From the NCBI GenBank assembly GCA_043770095.1, contig JAYVIR010000092.1, forward strand, positions 1 through 64,000: 64,000 nt of DNA, in the 5' to 3' direction. Positions 55,641 to 64,000 of this stretch are shown piece by piece (the stretch's first letter is position 1; each line of letters starts with the position of its first letter). Source of the stretch: JBGSUZ01 sp043770095. GTDB lineage: Bacteria > Bacillota > Clostridia > Peptostreptococcales > Acidaminobacteraceae. A program made the translations under genes and the position numbers. The notes below the pieces were generated by a model. It ran no database searches and was not told the origin of the DNA. It saw only the letters and a list, made by a program, of their open reading frames with translations.

Positions 55641-56291
55641 TCACTCCTTACAAATGGCATTATTAAGTTCACTAAGAACTGCAAAATCACCACTATATTC
55701 TAAAACGGCATAACCGCAATTTTCAATTTTATAATGCCAATAACTCTCAAAACGACCGCCTATTTCATGAGCCAAAATAGCCCTAATCACGCCCGAGTGG
55801 GTGACTAAAAGAATGTCCTCTTCCGAATCCTTAGACTGTTTCGATTTTAGACATTCTTCGATAAAAATCTTATAAGTGGCAACCACGCGCTCGTAAAAAT
55901 GAACAAGTGACTCCCCCTCTGGGTAGACTGTATTTGAATAATCCAAAGCAAACGACTCCGTGAGTTGTGGTTCTAGAGCATTGATTGCCTCTAACGTTAA
56001 GCCTTCACAGCGTCCAAAATTCATTTCTTTAAAACCATCCCATTTTTCAATTTCACTGGCACGCCCAGAGTCAGCACCTTTCATATCAAGTGCCGCCGCT
56101 AACCAAGCCGTTTCATAGGCCCGTTCTAAAGGACTAGAAATAATTCTGGAGAATTGATACCAACCAAGATAGAGCGAAACCTGCTCCGCCTGAGCACGTC
56201 CTTTTTCTGTTAGGGGCGTGTCCATAAAACCTGCAAATTGTCGTTTGACATTGGCTTCAGACTCACCGTGTCTTAATAAAATAACGCGCAT
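55641..56291 (-). CDS. cobC: Histidine phosphatase, probable alpha-ribazole phosphatase
   Basis: 216 residues. Phosphoglycerate-mutase-like active site LLRHGESEAN with the phosphohistidine, SSPLERAYETA, and the second His in VTHSGVIRA. In the context of cobS and cobU it should act on alpha-ribazole phosphate (or cobalamin phosphate); the family itself is broad. Confidence 0.88.
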   Translation of the reverse strand: MRVILLRHGESEANVKRQFAGFMDTPLTEKGRAQAEQVSLYLGWYQFSRIISSPLERAYETAWLAAALDMKGADSGRASEIEKWDGFKEMNFGRCEGLTLEAINALEPQLTESFALDYSNTVYPEGESLVHFYERVVATYKIFIEECLKSKQSKDSEEDILLVTHSGVIRAILAHEIGGRFESYWHYKIENCGYAVLEYSGDFAVLSELNNAICKE

Positions 56292-56346
56292 GTGTCACCC
56301 CTCTTTTTGCTTTTCTCATTTAAAATCAAAATAACAAACCTAAAAA

Positions 56347-57084
56347 TTAAAACCGAAAACTCAATACAGCTAGGAACAATACCAATAATTCTTGCAGTTC
56401 TGTATTAGCTCCCAATGTATCGCCGGTCATCCCACCTATTTGCCGATCACAAAACTTAGAAAACCACCAAGTGGTTAGCATCATTGGAATCAAGAGCCAC
56501 CATAAACTCGGCGCAAACAAAAAAATCCAAATACCCGTAAAGCCAAGTCCGATGAAAAGCTTTTTATAACTGACTTTTCCGATAAAAAAGTTTCCCATGC
56601 CGCTTGGGCGTGCATACTTAGAAATTTTGGAAGCGAATATAGTCATAAACCTTGAAAGGACAGGCATTAATAACAGCGGAATTAGCCACGCCTGCACCAA
56701 CAACGCATTAACGAGCGCAGTCTTTGCAAGCAAAACGAAAATAAGCGCCAATACACCATTGCTACCAATTCTAGAATCTTTCATAATTTCTAACATGCGT
56801 TCTTTGTCTCTATATGAAAACAAACCATCAAAACTGTCGGCAAGTCCGTCTAGATGAAGACCTCCCGTTAAGAGAACTTCCAAAAACACAAGTGTCACCG
56901 CTAATGTAAGTGGGTCTAAGAAAGGCATCAAAAACTTTGCTGCAGTAAAGAGAATCACACCAATCAGCATGCCCACAACTGGAAAATAAATAATACCTTT
57001 TTCAAAATCCTCTGTCTCTACATCAAGTGTAAATGGCACTGGAATCCTCGTTAAAAATTGTATCATCAATAAAAATTGCTTCAT
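56347..57084 (-). CDS. cobS: Adenosylcobinamide-GDP ribazoletransferase (cobalamin synthase)
   Basis: 245 residues, membrane protein with 6-7 helices. The metal-binding motif GGLHLDGLADSFDGL is intact. It joins adenosylcobinamide-GDP to alpha-ribazole. Its ATG overlaps the cobU stop (ATGA). Confidence 0.95.
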   Translation of the reverse strand: MKQFLLMIQFLTRIPVPFTLDVETEDFEKGIIYFPVVGMLIGVILFTAAKFLMPFLDPLTLAVTLVFLEVLLTGGLHLDGLADSFDGLFSYRDKERMLEIMKDSRIGSNGVLALIFVLLAKTALVNALLVQAWLIPLLLMPVLSRFMTIFASKISKYARPSGMGNFFIGKVSYKKLFIGLGFTGIWIFLFAPSLWWLLIPMMLTTWWFSKFCDRQIGGMTGDTLGANTELQELLVLFLAVLSFRF

Positions 57085-57659
57085 AGGCTTGTACCATATG
57101 GCTTAAGAGTCATCGGAAGTCCGCAAACCAATAAATAGACCTCATCTGCGTGGAAGGCAACCAATTGGTTGACTCGACCTGCAATGTCCCTAAAAGCTCT
57201 TGCCATTGGGTTTTCGGGAACGATTCCCATGCCTAGTTCGTTGGTAACAAAGGCTACTGTCAAATCAAGCGTTTTGATTGTTTCTAAAAGCATCAAAGTT
57301 GCATCTAGAATTTCTTCTTGAAGCTGATTTACAGCCGCTGGGTCTGGAACATTCCAATCGATATGATTGGCGTCCATCATCCAGTTCGTCACCATTATGG
57401 TCAGACAATCTAACAAACAAGCCTCAGCCTCAAGATCAATGTCTTTCACCAAAATATCTAAGTTTTTATAGGCTTCATAGGTTTTCCAATGTGATGGTCT
57501 TTGAGACTGATGCTTTGCAATGCGTAGTTTCATTTCATCGTCAAAGGCAATTGCCGTCGCAATATAACCCACCACTCGATAGCGATCTTGTAAATATTTT
57601 TCCGCAAAAGTACTTTTCCCACTTCTGGCGCCCCCGGTAGCGAGGACAATTTTACCCAC
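57081..57659 (-). CDS. cobU: Adenosylcobinamide kinase / guanylyltransferase
   Basis: 192 residues from a GTG at 57659, which has AAGGAAG 6 bases upstream and overlaps the ybjQ stop by 8 bp. P-loop GGARSGKSTFAEK; KHQSQRPSHWKT includes the His that carries GMP; and VTNELGMGIVPE is conserved. Longer frame starts would overlap the ybjQ gene. Confidence 0.94.
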   Translation of the reverse strand: MGKIVLATGGARSGKSTFAEKYLQDRYRVVGYIATAIAFDDEMKLRIAKHQSQRPSHWKTYEAYKNLDILVKDIDLEAEACLLDCLTIMVTNWMMDANHIDWNVPDPAAVNQLQEEILDATLMLLETIKTLDLTVAFVTNELGMGIVPENPMARAFRDIAGRVNQLVAFHADEVYLLVCGLPMTLKPYGTSL

Positions 57660-57984
57660 GAACAACTTCCTTATTGAGCTTGACCGCTGTCCCGTAAACG
57701 AGCATTTCTGCGGCACCTTGCATAACGGAAGAAGAGGCATATCGCACTTGAATAATCGCATCTGCGCCCATTTTTTTTGCTTCTTCAATCATTCTAGTCT
57801 CAGCAAGTGCTCTCGCTTCCTCCAACATTTTATTGTAGCCTTGAATCTCGCCACCAATAATCGTTTGAAGCCCTGCCAACAAATCTTGACCGATATGCTT
57901 TGACATAACTGTGCTGCCTTTAACAAGTCCTAAGGTTTCAATCACTTCGTGAGGCTTAATGCTTTCTGATGTCGTCAAAATCAC
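57652..57984 (-). CDS. YbjQ family (DUF74) protein
   Basis: 110 residues. It has the family blocks LGLVKGSTVMSKH, and GADAIIQVRYASSSV near the C-terminus. The family forms pentamers and is sometimes called heavy-metal-binding, but the role is unsettled. The start is the GTG at 57984, 8 bases from AAGGAG; a GTG at 57993 is less likely. Confidence 0.88.
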   Translation of the reverse strand: MILTTSESIKPHEVIETLGLVKGSTVMSKHIGQDLLAGLQTIIGGEIQGYNKMLEEARALAETRMIEEAKKMGADAIIQVRYASSSVMQGAAEMLVYGTAVKLNKEVVRG

Positions 57985-57989
57985 ACAAA

Positions 57990-58676
57990 TCACTCCTTAT
58001 TATTTCGGTTGCTTTCTGCCAGTAAACTCCATTGATTTCTAACGCGTTGCTCCAGATGACGCTTTTTCTTGATTTCCGGTATCTCTAGCGCTCTTGTAAA
58101 CCAACGCACAGACTCTCTGTAATTGCCCAATTGCCGATGAAACTCACCCAAAACAAACATAATGGTGAGTTCTTCATCAATGTCTTCAAATACATTTTCT
58201 GACGTATAGGCTTTCTCAAAATAATTAATGGTGTGCTGAATAAACTCTTTTTCTTTCAGGTCTTCAAGGCTTCTATAAATCCACGCGATTCTCATGGTAA
58301 TCTTGCCAATCGTCAAACTACTTGCCTTGGTTAGCGTGTAGCAGAGCAATGCCAGTTTATAAATTTCTAGTGCCTCTTGTGTCGTTCTGAGTCCACAATA
58401 ATCTCGTTTCGTCCACTGCTTTGAGACGCTTTGCTGTATGATAGCTTTTGAAGCATCCGATATTGATTTAAAATCTTTCTCGAATGCCGTATAGCCACAA
58501 TTTGGACATACAAAAATGGCATAATAAATAGGATTTTCACCTACATAAGTGGTGTAAAAATCTGGTTCACGTTTGATCATTTTAGGAGCATTTACCAGCA
58601 TTTTCATTGTGTCAAACCCTTTTGAACAAACAGGACAAATAACATGTCTTTCGAACATGCCAGTTTTCGTTAACAT
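57990..58676 (-). CDS. DUF2225 protein
   Basis: 228 residues. N-terminal zinc-binding pairs (CPVC and CPNC) flank DFYTTYVGENPIYYAIFVCP, which is typical of DUF2225; the rest is a helical region of TPR type (two or three repeats). Its role is not known. GGAGG precedes ATG 58676, and it starts 3 bp after the FtsA-like gene. Confidence 0.85.
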   Translation of the reverse strand: MLTKTGMFERHVICPVCSKGFDTMKMLVNAPKMIKREPDFYTTYVGENPIYYAIFVCPNCGYTAFEKDFKSISDASKAIIQQSVSKQWTKRDYCGLRTTQEALEIYKLALLCYTLTKASSLTIGKITMRIAWIYRSLEDLKEKEFIQHTINYFEKAYTSENVFEDIDEELTIMFVLGEFHRQLGNYRESVRWFTRALEIPEIKKKRHLEQRVRNQWSLLAESNRNNKE

Positions 58677-58679
58677 ATA

Positions 58680-60821
58680 CTACCTCCAACCAATTTCGAT
58701 CACATCACCAGTGTTGATTTCATCTGTAAATTTTGCGCGATCGCCGTTGAGTTTTAAATCTAACATGCCTTTAGGCTGTTTTAAATCAAAACTAATATAA
58801 TCGAAAATATCCACATAGATCATTGGCGATTTGCCATTAATGACATCTACCGACTTACCATTGACGAAAAAACGATAATTCATTTTTAGCTTTAGCTGAG
58901 TTTCTTCAAAATTTCTAGGCGGTATTTTTTCTAAATGAAACACATCCGATTCTAGAGAATTCAGTGCTGAAGTCCTAACACTTGCCACTTCCTCAATAAT
59001 CATGTTTTCTTCGATATAAAAATCTTCATTAAGCGTATGTGTTTCGTTTTGAGCAGAACCACGTATTGGTTTGATCTCCAGTACATCGCCTGACTGGATC
59101 CTCTGGTCGCTAATCACTTCTTGATTATTAATACACACTTGAGCCGTTTCAAAAGACAATCCTAGTTGCGTGATCCAATAAGACAACTGGTCATGATAAA
59201 GAATGCGAATATCATCGCCTTCAGCAATCAAGTGTTCTAAGCTAGCATTCGTTTCATTTACGTCAACCGATTTATACATTGACATTTCACTGCCATTGAT
59301 GATCAAGCGCTGATCCCATTTGCTCACTTCAGAAAGTCTAACAACTCTTGGCTTTCCTTCAGTTGCGGGTTCAATTTTAATGGCATCTTTATTCTTAAGT
59401 TTATTATCCATGCTCGCTTGGACGCCATTAATGTAAATTTTAGCAGGTTCGCCGTATTCGCCATAAAGCTGCTGAAGTTCGCCGTTTAGTCTATATTTAA
59501 TCGTTGTCCCTCTTGGCGCAATAAGTTTGCGCGCGCTAAAGCCAACGAGCACAAGTGCATCGCTGACTGCCAAAATCTTTGAATTGAACATGCGAATCTG
59601 ATTCTCATTGACCGACACCTGTAAAAAATCATGTTCTTTTTCTTTGAATGCCGTAAATCCAATACCAATTGGCGTGATGTACTCTGGCCCTTTTAAAGCA
59701 CTCCCTTCAAAGACAAGTTTCTCTAAATGCTCCGTTCCTTTAATAACTGCTCTTTCTTTTTGAAGCCCTAATGCACTTGCAAGTGACTCCGTAAATCCAG
59801 GCACCTGACAGCCGCCACCAATGCAAAAAACAGCACTTGGCGCTTTACCATTATAAGAAATAATCGTCTTGGCGATTTCTTCTGTAATGGTATTCACAAC
59901 AGGTTGGATTTTCTCCATAATTTCAGCTGTTGTACAAAGATGCGGCATGCCTATGACATCCGTAAATTCATGCATGTCTTTGCTTGAAAGTTCTATTTTT
60001 AATCGCTCAGCGGCGTTGTAGTCCAGTAAATATTCTTTAGCCAAAACTTCCGTAATTTCGTCACCTGCGAGTGCCACCATGCCAAAGAAAGCAATAGACC
60101 CTTCTTTTGTAATGGCGATATCCGAAGTGCCTGCCCCAACATCAACTAAAGCTAAGTTTAAAAGCCTTAAATTTTCTGGGATTGCCACATTAATTGCGGC
60201 AATAGGCTCTAACGTCATGCTTAACACTTCTAAATCCGCTTTTGAAACCGCACTATAGAGACCATCTACAACAATATGGGGTAAAAAAGTCGCTATAATT
60301 TCAGCCTTGAGTTCCTCGCCGCGATGGCCCTTAGGGTTCATTATCGTAGCATCGTCTAAATAATAATGCCCAACAGAATAACCCACGCAGTAATATTTAG
60401 GCTCTTTCTTTTGACTTGACCCTGCGATTTCTTCTTGAGCCATTTGAATGCCTTGCATTTCAAGACTGTCGATAATCTCTTTGTTGATTTCCGTGGAAGA
60501 ATCCAGTTCCATGCTTACAGTAACTCTCGCCGTTTTTAAGGCGCGACCTGCCGCTGCAATGGCAACTTTTTTCAAAGTAATTTCATTTCTAAGTTCCAAA
60601 TTGCGTTTCACTTGGTGAATGACCATTGCCACTTTGTCAATGTCATGAATTTGCCCATCGAACATTGAACGGTCTGGGTGTCCCATAATCTCGTAATCCA
60701 GTACGGTATAGACTTCATTATGCTTTTTTGCAAGAGTGCCCACTACATTCCTAGTGCCAATATCCAATGCAAATATGACTTCTGATGAACTTTCATCATG
60801 AAGAAACTTATTGTTGGTCAT
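58680..60821 (-). CDS. FtsA-like actin-fold ATPase with long C-terminal extension
   Basis: 713 residues. Residues about 15-400 form an FtsA/PilM-type domain: phosphate loop 1 ALDIGTRNVVG, a 1C/SHS2-like part (AAGRALKTARVTVSM), phosphate loop 2 DVGAGTSDIAI and adenosine loop CIGGGCQVPGFTESL. The remaining about 310 residues hold at least four modules that each end in a short GD-x-hydrophobic motif (KNKDAIKI, GDDIRILY, SGDVLEIKP, TGDVIEIGW), like small beta-grasp domains. No C-terminal amphipathic helix as in FtsA is seen and no ftsZ is close. It is probably not the division FtsA. Confidence 0.75.
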   Translation of the reverse strand: MTNNKFLHDESSSEVIFALDIGTRNVVGTLAKKHNEVYTVLDYEIMGHPDRSMFDGQIHDIDKVAMVIHQVKRNLELRNEITLKKVAIAAAGRALKTARVTVSMELDSSTEINKEIIDSLEMQGIQMAQEEIAGSSQKKEPKYYCVGYSVGHYYLDDATIMNPKGHRGEELKAEIIATFLPHIVVDGLYSAVSKADLEVLSMTLEPIAAINVAIPENLRLLNLALVDVGAGTSDIAITKEGSIAFFGMVALAGDEITEVLAKEYLLDYNAAERLKIELSSKDMHEFTDVIGMPHLCTTAEIMEKIQPVVNTITEEIAKTIISYNGKAPSAVFCIGGGCQVPGFTESLASALGLQKERAVIKGTEHLEKLVFEGSALKGPEYITPIGIGFTAFKEKEHDFLQVSVNENQIRMFNSKILAVSDALVLVGFSARKLIAPRGTTIKYRLNGELQQLYGEYGEPAKIYINGVQASMDNKLKNKDAIKIEPATEGKPRVVRLSEVSKWDQRLIINGSEMSMYKSVDVNETNASLEHLIAEGDDIRILYHDQLSYWITQLGLSFETAQVCINNQEVISDQRIQSGDVLEIKPIRGSAQNETHTLNEDFYIEENMIIEEVASVRTSALNSLESDVFHLEKIPPRNFEETQLKLKMNYRFFVNGKSVDVINGKSPMIYVDIFDYISFDLKQPKGMLDLKLNGDRAKFTDEINTGDVIEIGWR

Positions 60822-60838
60822 CGAACAATCTCCCCTTT

Positions 60839-61486
60839 TTATAGCGTTTGGTTAATATACGCCAAACAAATTTCCGACAATTGACACGACTCGCAATCAG
60901 GTTTTCTAGCTTTGCAAACTCTTCTGCCATGAAAAATAATGGTATGATGCGTCTTCGTCCACAAATTTCTTGGAACAACTTTCATGAGTGCTTCTTCTGT
61001 ATTTTCAACGTTTTTTTCATGGACCAATCCAACGCGATTGGAGACTCTAAAAACGTGGGTGTCTACTGCAATTGCAGGCGTGCCAAATGCATTGCTAACG
61101 ACCACATTGGCAGTTTTTCTTCCAACACCAGGAAGCGTCGTCAATTCATCTATGGTCTTCGGCACTAATCCGTCATATTTTTCTATGATCAACCGTGCCG
61201 TTTCTTTCAAATTTTTCGATTTAGATTTATAAAGGCCACACGTCCTTATGATCTCAGCCAAAGTCTCTAATGGCATTTGGTCTAAACTAATGACATCGGG
61301 CGCCTCTTTGAACAACACCTTTGTCACTTCGTTAACCCTTACATCTGTACATTGGGCACTTAAGACCGTCGCCACCAAAAGCTCGAATGGATTTTTAAAA
61401 TCAAGCTCCGCTTTCGCGTCTGGGTACATTTCGTTTAGAATCTCAACTACCTTTAAGCAAGTGGCTTTCGTTAATTTATTTTTCAT
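60839..61486 (-). CDS. nth: Endonuclease III
   Basis: 215 residues from ATG 61486 with GGAG upstream. Base-excision repair glycosylase/lyase for oxidised pyrimidines. Helix-hairpin-helix LPGVGRKTANVV with the catalytic Lys region, AVDTHVFRVSNR with the catalytic Asp, and the [4Fe-4S] motif C-x6-C-x2-C-x5-C (CKARKPDCESCQLSEIC). It is the first gene of the downstream run, with a candidate TATAAT at about 61550. Confidence 0.96.
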   Translation of the reverse strand: MKNKLTKATCLKVVEILNEMYPDAKAELDFKNPFELLVATVLSAQCTDVRVNEVTKVLFKEAPDVISLDQMPLETLAEIIRTCGLYKSKSKNLKETARLIIEKYDGLVPKTIDELTTLPGVGRKTANVVVSNAFGTPAIAVDTHVFRVSNRVGLVHEKNVENTEEALMKVVPRNLWTKTHHTIIFHGRRVCKARKPDCESCQLSEICLAYINQTL

Positions 61487-61600
61487 AGAAATACTCCAAA
61501 ATACCAAATTCAGTATAAAGTCACGCATTCATTTTATAACCCTGACTTATTATACTAAATGCATTCTATAAATACTATCAAAGAAGTATTAATTGTCACT

Positions 61601-62272
61601 TTATAGACTCTTTTTAGCCAAATATTGATTTAAACCTTTGCTTCTGAGCTCACAGGCAGGACAATTTCCGCAGCCATCTCCAATAACGCCGTTGTAACAC
61701 GTCAATGTTTTCTCTCTGACAAAATCTAGTTGCCCCATTGAATCTGCAAGTTCCCAAGTCTGCGCTTTGTCTAACCACATGAGTGGGGTTTCAATGATAA
61801 AGTCGTAGTCCATAGACAAATTTAAGGTAACGTTTAAAGATTTTATAAAAATATCCCTACAATCTGGATAGCCTGAGAAGTCGCTTTGAGACACGCCTGT
61901 GATGATTTTCGTAATGCCTCTTTTCTTGGCCATAACGGCTACAAACGAAAGAAAAAGTAGATTTCTGCCGTCGACAAAAGTATTTGGAAGTGCGCCTGCT
62001 GTCGTCTGAGTATCTACTTCTAAAGCTGTTCTTGTGAGCGCATTTGGCGCCAATTGGCCAAGAAGGCTCATATCGAGTATATGATGCTCGGCACCTAATG
62101 TGTTAGCAATGCTTTTGGCGCAAACAAGTTCTTCGACGTGGCGCTGACCATAATTAACACTGACTGCAACGACACTTTTATATTGCTGAAGTGCTTGAAT
62201 CAGGCAAGTTGTGCTGTCCTGTCCACCGCTGAATAAAACCATGCAAGTCTCTTTATTTTGAATTGTTGTCAC
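61601..62272 (-). CDS. queC: 7-cyano-7-deazaguanine synthase
   Basis: 223 residues from a GTG at 62272 (GGGGG upstream; stop of queE 5 bp before). PP-loop LFSGGQDSTTC and the zinc Cys CGNCPAC near the C-terminus. It makes preQ0 from 7-carboxy-7-deazaguanine. The frame extends upstream within queE, which is not used. Confidence 0.94.
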   Translation of the reverse strand: MTTIQNKETCMVLFSGGQDSTTCLIQALQQYKSVVAVSVNYGQRHVEELVCAKSIANTLGAEHHILDMSLLGQLAPNALTRTALEVDTQTTAGALPNTFVDGRNLLFLSFVAVMAKKRGITKIITGVSQSDFSGYPDCRDIFIKSLNVTLNLSMDYDFIIETPLMWLDKAQTWELADSMGQLDFVREKTLTCYNGVIGDGCGNCPACELRSKGLNQYLAKKSL

Positions 62273-62276
62273 TTTA

Positions 62277-62936
62277 TTATACCCCCTGTTTGTGTGGTTC
62301 CCAAATGTATTTGTGCAGTTGAAGTTGAATGCGTACATCGCTGAGTTTAAGTTCTTTGACTACATCCACTAAGCGGCTTGCTTCTATTAATCCATAAACA
62401 GGACTAAAAATGGCGGTACCTTTTTTATTTTGATGGTGGTGCGCCACTGCTTCTAACAAATCGGATTCGCTGCCAATGACGTATTTGATGACATCCCCAG
62501 TTTGGAGGCAATCATAATTTGCTGAAATCATATGCGCACTCATCCCTGAACTGCCCAATTTATAATCCACCGTAAAGTGCAATCGATTGGTAGACTGTGC
62601 AATTTTCATGAACGTCTTTACCAAAATTGCGCCAGAGGTCTCTATTTCAATTTGCATGTTTGTTTGCGCCAAAATGGCTTCAATAAGCTCATTAATGCCT
62701 TCTGCCGCAAGAGGCTCCCCGCCTGTAATGGTCACATGTTTTGCAGGCGAATTTTGAAGCAAATCGATAATGCTTTCTAATGTGGTCTCTTTGCCAACTG
62801 TTTTTGTCTGAGCCCAAGCCGTATCGCAGTAATCACACTTAAGCGGACAACCCGCAAGTCTAATGAAATGAGCAAGTACCCCCGCATTTAACCCTTCACC
62901 GTTGATGCTCAGAAATTCTTCTGCCATTAAATACAT
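62277..62936 (-). CDS. queE: 7-carboxy-7-deazaguanine synthase
   Basis: 219 residues, a small radical-SAM enzyme. The cluster motif is C-x3-C-x2-C (CPLKCDYCDTAW) after EEFLSINGEGLNAG. ITGGEPLAAEG marks the AdoMet-binding part. It overlaps queD by 10 bp and has AGGAGG before ATG 62936. Confidence 0.95.
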   Translation of the reverse strand: MYLMAEEFLSINGEGLNAGVLAHFIRLAGCPLKCDYCDTAWAQTKTVGKETTLESIIDLLQNSPAKHVTITGGEPLAAEGINELIEAILAQTNMQIEIETSGAILVKTFMKIAQSTNRLHFTVDYKLGSSGMSAHMISANYDCLQTGDVIKYVIGSESDLLEAVAHHHQNKKGTAIFSPVYGLIEASRLVDVVKELKLSDVRIQLQLHKYIWEPHKQGV

Positions 62937-63358
62937 GATGACCTCCTATATGAGGCAACATTGGTCGGTGTTTCAAAAACTCTGACTTCCAATAAGCCTT
63001 CTACTTTTGTATTGAGCTGGTCATAAAACCACTTCGCTAACGCTTCTGCAGTAGGTCTTATAGGTATTTCTACATAAGTAAAACCCTCTGCTTTTAGCGC
63101 TTCTAAAAACGTATCACTGATTGAACCCGTTTCAAAAATCAATTGGTGATCAAGTGGATCTACCAAATTTTTAAGCGCCTCTTTTAAGTCTCCGAAATCC
63201 GAAACCATGGCTCTTTTTTCTCCACTTTCGATGAGTGTCTCCGCCGTTTGAATGGCTTGAACAATCCATCTATGACCATGTAAATTTGAACAAGCCCCTT
63301 GATAGCCTTTTAAAAAGTGAGCGCTGTCAAAATGATTTTCTGCTTGAATGGTATACAT
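62927..63358 (-). CDS. queD: 6-carboxytetrahydropterin synthase
   Basis: 143 residues. Zinc His in FDSAHFL and LHGHRW, the catalytic Cys just before (GACSNLHGH), and DPLDHQLIF, all present. With queE and queC it gives the path from dihydroneopterin triphosphate to preQ0 for queuosine; folE and queF are not in the window. Confidence 0.95.
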   Translation of the reverse strand: MYTIQAENHFDSAHFLKGYQGACSNLHGHRWIVQAIQTAETLIESGEKRAMVSDFGDLKEALKNLVDPLDHQLIFETGSISDTFLEALKAEGFTYVEIPIRPTAEALAKWFYDQLNTKVEGLLEVRVFETPTNVASYRRSSCI

Positions 63359-63361
63359 ATT

Positions 63362-64000
63362 TTATCTTCCTTTCCCTAAGTTCACTGAGTTACTTGCAAA
63401 AATGCAACAACCGATTGCACCGTTAAAAACTGGTTCCTCTAAGACTTCCACCTTCTCATATAACGTCAAAAGATGTGTCTTAAGGGCTAAACTTTTGGAT
63501 ACGCCGCCAGAAAGCCATACCTGTTCATGTTCAAACCCATTTAGTATGGGTGCCAACCTTTTGAAAAGCGACTGATTCACGCCTGCAGCAAGATCTTTCG
63601 TACAATGCCCTTCTGCCATTTTCCCAATCAATTCAGATTCGCAAAAAACAGCGCAGGTAGAGGAAAGTGCTACGGGACTGTCCGTGTAGCTGGTCATTTC
63701 CTGCAGAGGCATATCAAGCACTTCAGCCATTTGTTCCAAAAACCTGCCGCAAGAGGCCGCACATTTATCATTCAGGTTCATATCCGTCATTTGTCCTGAC
63801 TTAATTCTCATGACTTTCACGTCTTGACCGCCAACATCGAGCAGAATGAAATCGTTCTCCTCAATTTGGTACTGTGCGCCAAGAAAATGGGCTTTTAATT
63901 CGTTAATCGATGTAAATCCTGAAAGATTCGTGTTGTTTCGACCATAACCTGTTGAAACGCAATAATCTACCGGATCTACACCAAGTGCTTCAAGCGATAA
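63362..64000 (-). CDS. Acyl-CoA dehydratase activase-type ATPase (3' part)
   Basis: The last about 212 residues are in the window; the 5' end is beyond 64000. It belongs to the BadF/BadG/BcrA/HgdC family: STGYGRNN, LLDVGGQDVKVMRI, the Fe-S ligand Cys in NDKCAASCGRFLE, a second block CAVFCESE, and LSGGVSKSL. Such ATPases transfer single high-energy electrons to 2-hydroxyacyl-CoA dehydratases or related reductases. The pattern has two extra Cys (ASC and VFC) where many members have Gly/Thr and Ala. The partner subunit is not in the window. Confidence 0.88.
   Translation of the reverse strand, partial: LSLEALGVDPVDYCVSTGYGRNNTNLSGFTSINELKAHFLGAQYQIEENDFILLDVGGQDVKVMRIKSGQMTDMNLNDKCAASCGRFLEQMAEVLDMPLQEMTSYTDSPVALSSTCAVFCESELIGKMAEGHCTKDLAAGVNQSLFKRLAPILNGFEHEQVWLSGGVSKSLALKTHLLTLYEKVEVLEEPVFNGAIGCCIFASNSVNLGKGR

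Noticed and set aside
1..64000. Sigma-54 (-24/-12) promoters, suggested by rpoN
   Set aside because: I saw no convincing TGGCAC-N5-TTGC site in an intergenic region on either strand.
1..64000. tRNA genes, CRISPR arrays, insertion sequences or phage genes
   Set aside because: None was recognised; the repeats seen are single hairpins, not arrays or terminal inverted repeats around a transposase.

Overview
The window looks like a chromosomal segment of an anaerobic, low-to-mid G+C, amino-acid-fermenting member of the Clostridia (Bacillota). The reasons are a complete glycine reductase locus with two in-frame selenocysteine UGA codons behind a tandem glycine riboswitch, a K+-dependent type membrane pyrophosphatase, a CggR-controlled glycolytic operon, sigma-54, a selenium/molybdenum-hydroxylase accessory gene (yqeB) and strong AGGAGG ribosome binding sites. 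The exact genus cannot be told from the sequence. Almost everything from 16.7 kb onward is on the minus strand.

Layout. 0-5.2 kb is signalling: the start of a response regulator, a divergent EAL-PAS-PAS-PAS-histidine kinase hybrid, and a membrane histidine kinase directly behind a bacteriohemerythrin. 5.2-9.8 kb is a decay zone: two broken ABC half-transporter genes, a small zinc-ribbon membrane protein, a small ORF remnant, a 5'-truncated M28 peptidase and a broken endonuclease/exonuclease/phosphatase gene lying inside the glycerol/dihydroxyacetone operon. 8.3-15.1 kb holds that operon (gldA-dhaK-[pseudogene]-dhaL), preceded by a PocR/AraC regulator and an unusual membrane sensor. 15.2-17.5 kb holds two proteins of unknown role and a HAD hydrolase.

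17.5-31.1 kb is central energy metabolism and housekeeping: rnr, hppA, secG, and the operon cggR-gap-pgk-tpiA-gpmI-eno with a recognisable promoter and a CggR-like operator downstream of it, then rpoN. 31.1-37 kb has yqeB and a purine-nucleoside-type BMP ABC transporter with a long leader and an internal terminator. 37.1-45.7 kb is the glycine reductase operon, transcribed grdX-trxB-trxA-grdE-grdA(Sec)-grdB(Sec)-grdC-grdD. Here NADPH reduces TrxB, then TrxA (active site CEPC), then the selenoprotein A/B/C complex, which makes acetyl phosphate from glycine; the tandem riboswitch plus terminator should switch it on with glycine.

45.7-61.5 kb is degV, then a long convergence-free run: nth, an FtsA-like ATPase, DUF2225, ybjQ, the late cobalamin genes (cobU, cobS, cobC, cbiA, cbiP, cbiB, cobD, pduX), uppP, a DUF362 ferredoxin protein, cheX and trmL, ended by a strong terminator. 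61.6-64 kb is queD-queE-queC (preQ0 synthesis) behind the 3' part of an acyl-CoA dehydratase activase that runs off the window. No tRNA, rRNA, CRISPR array, insertion sequence or prophage was seen.
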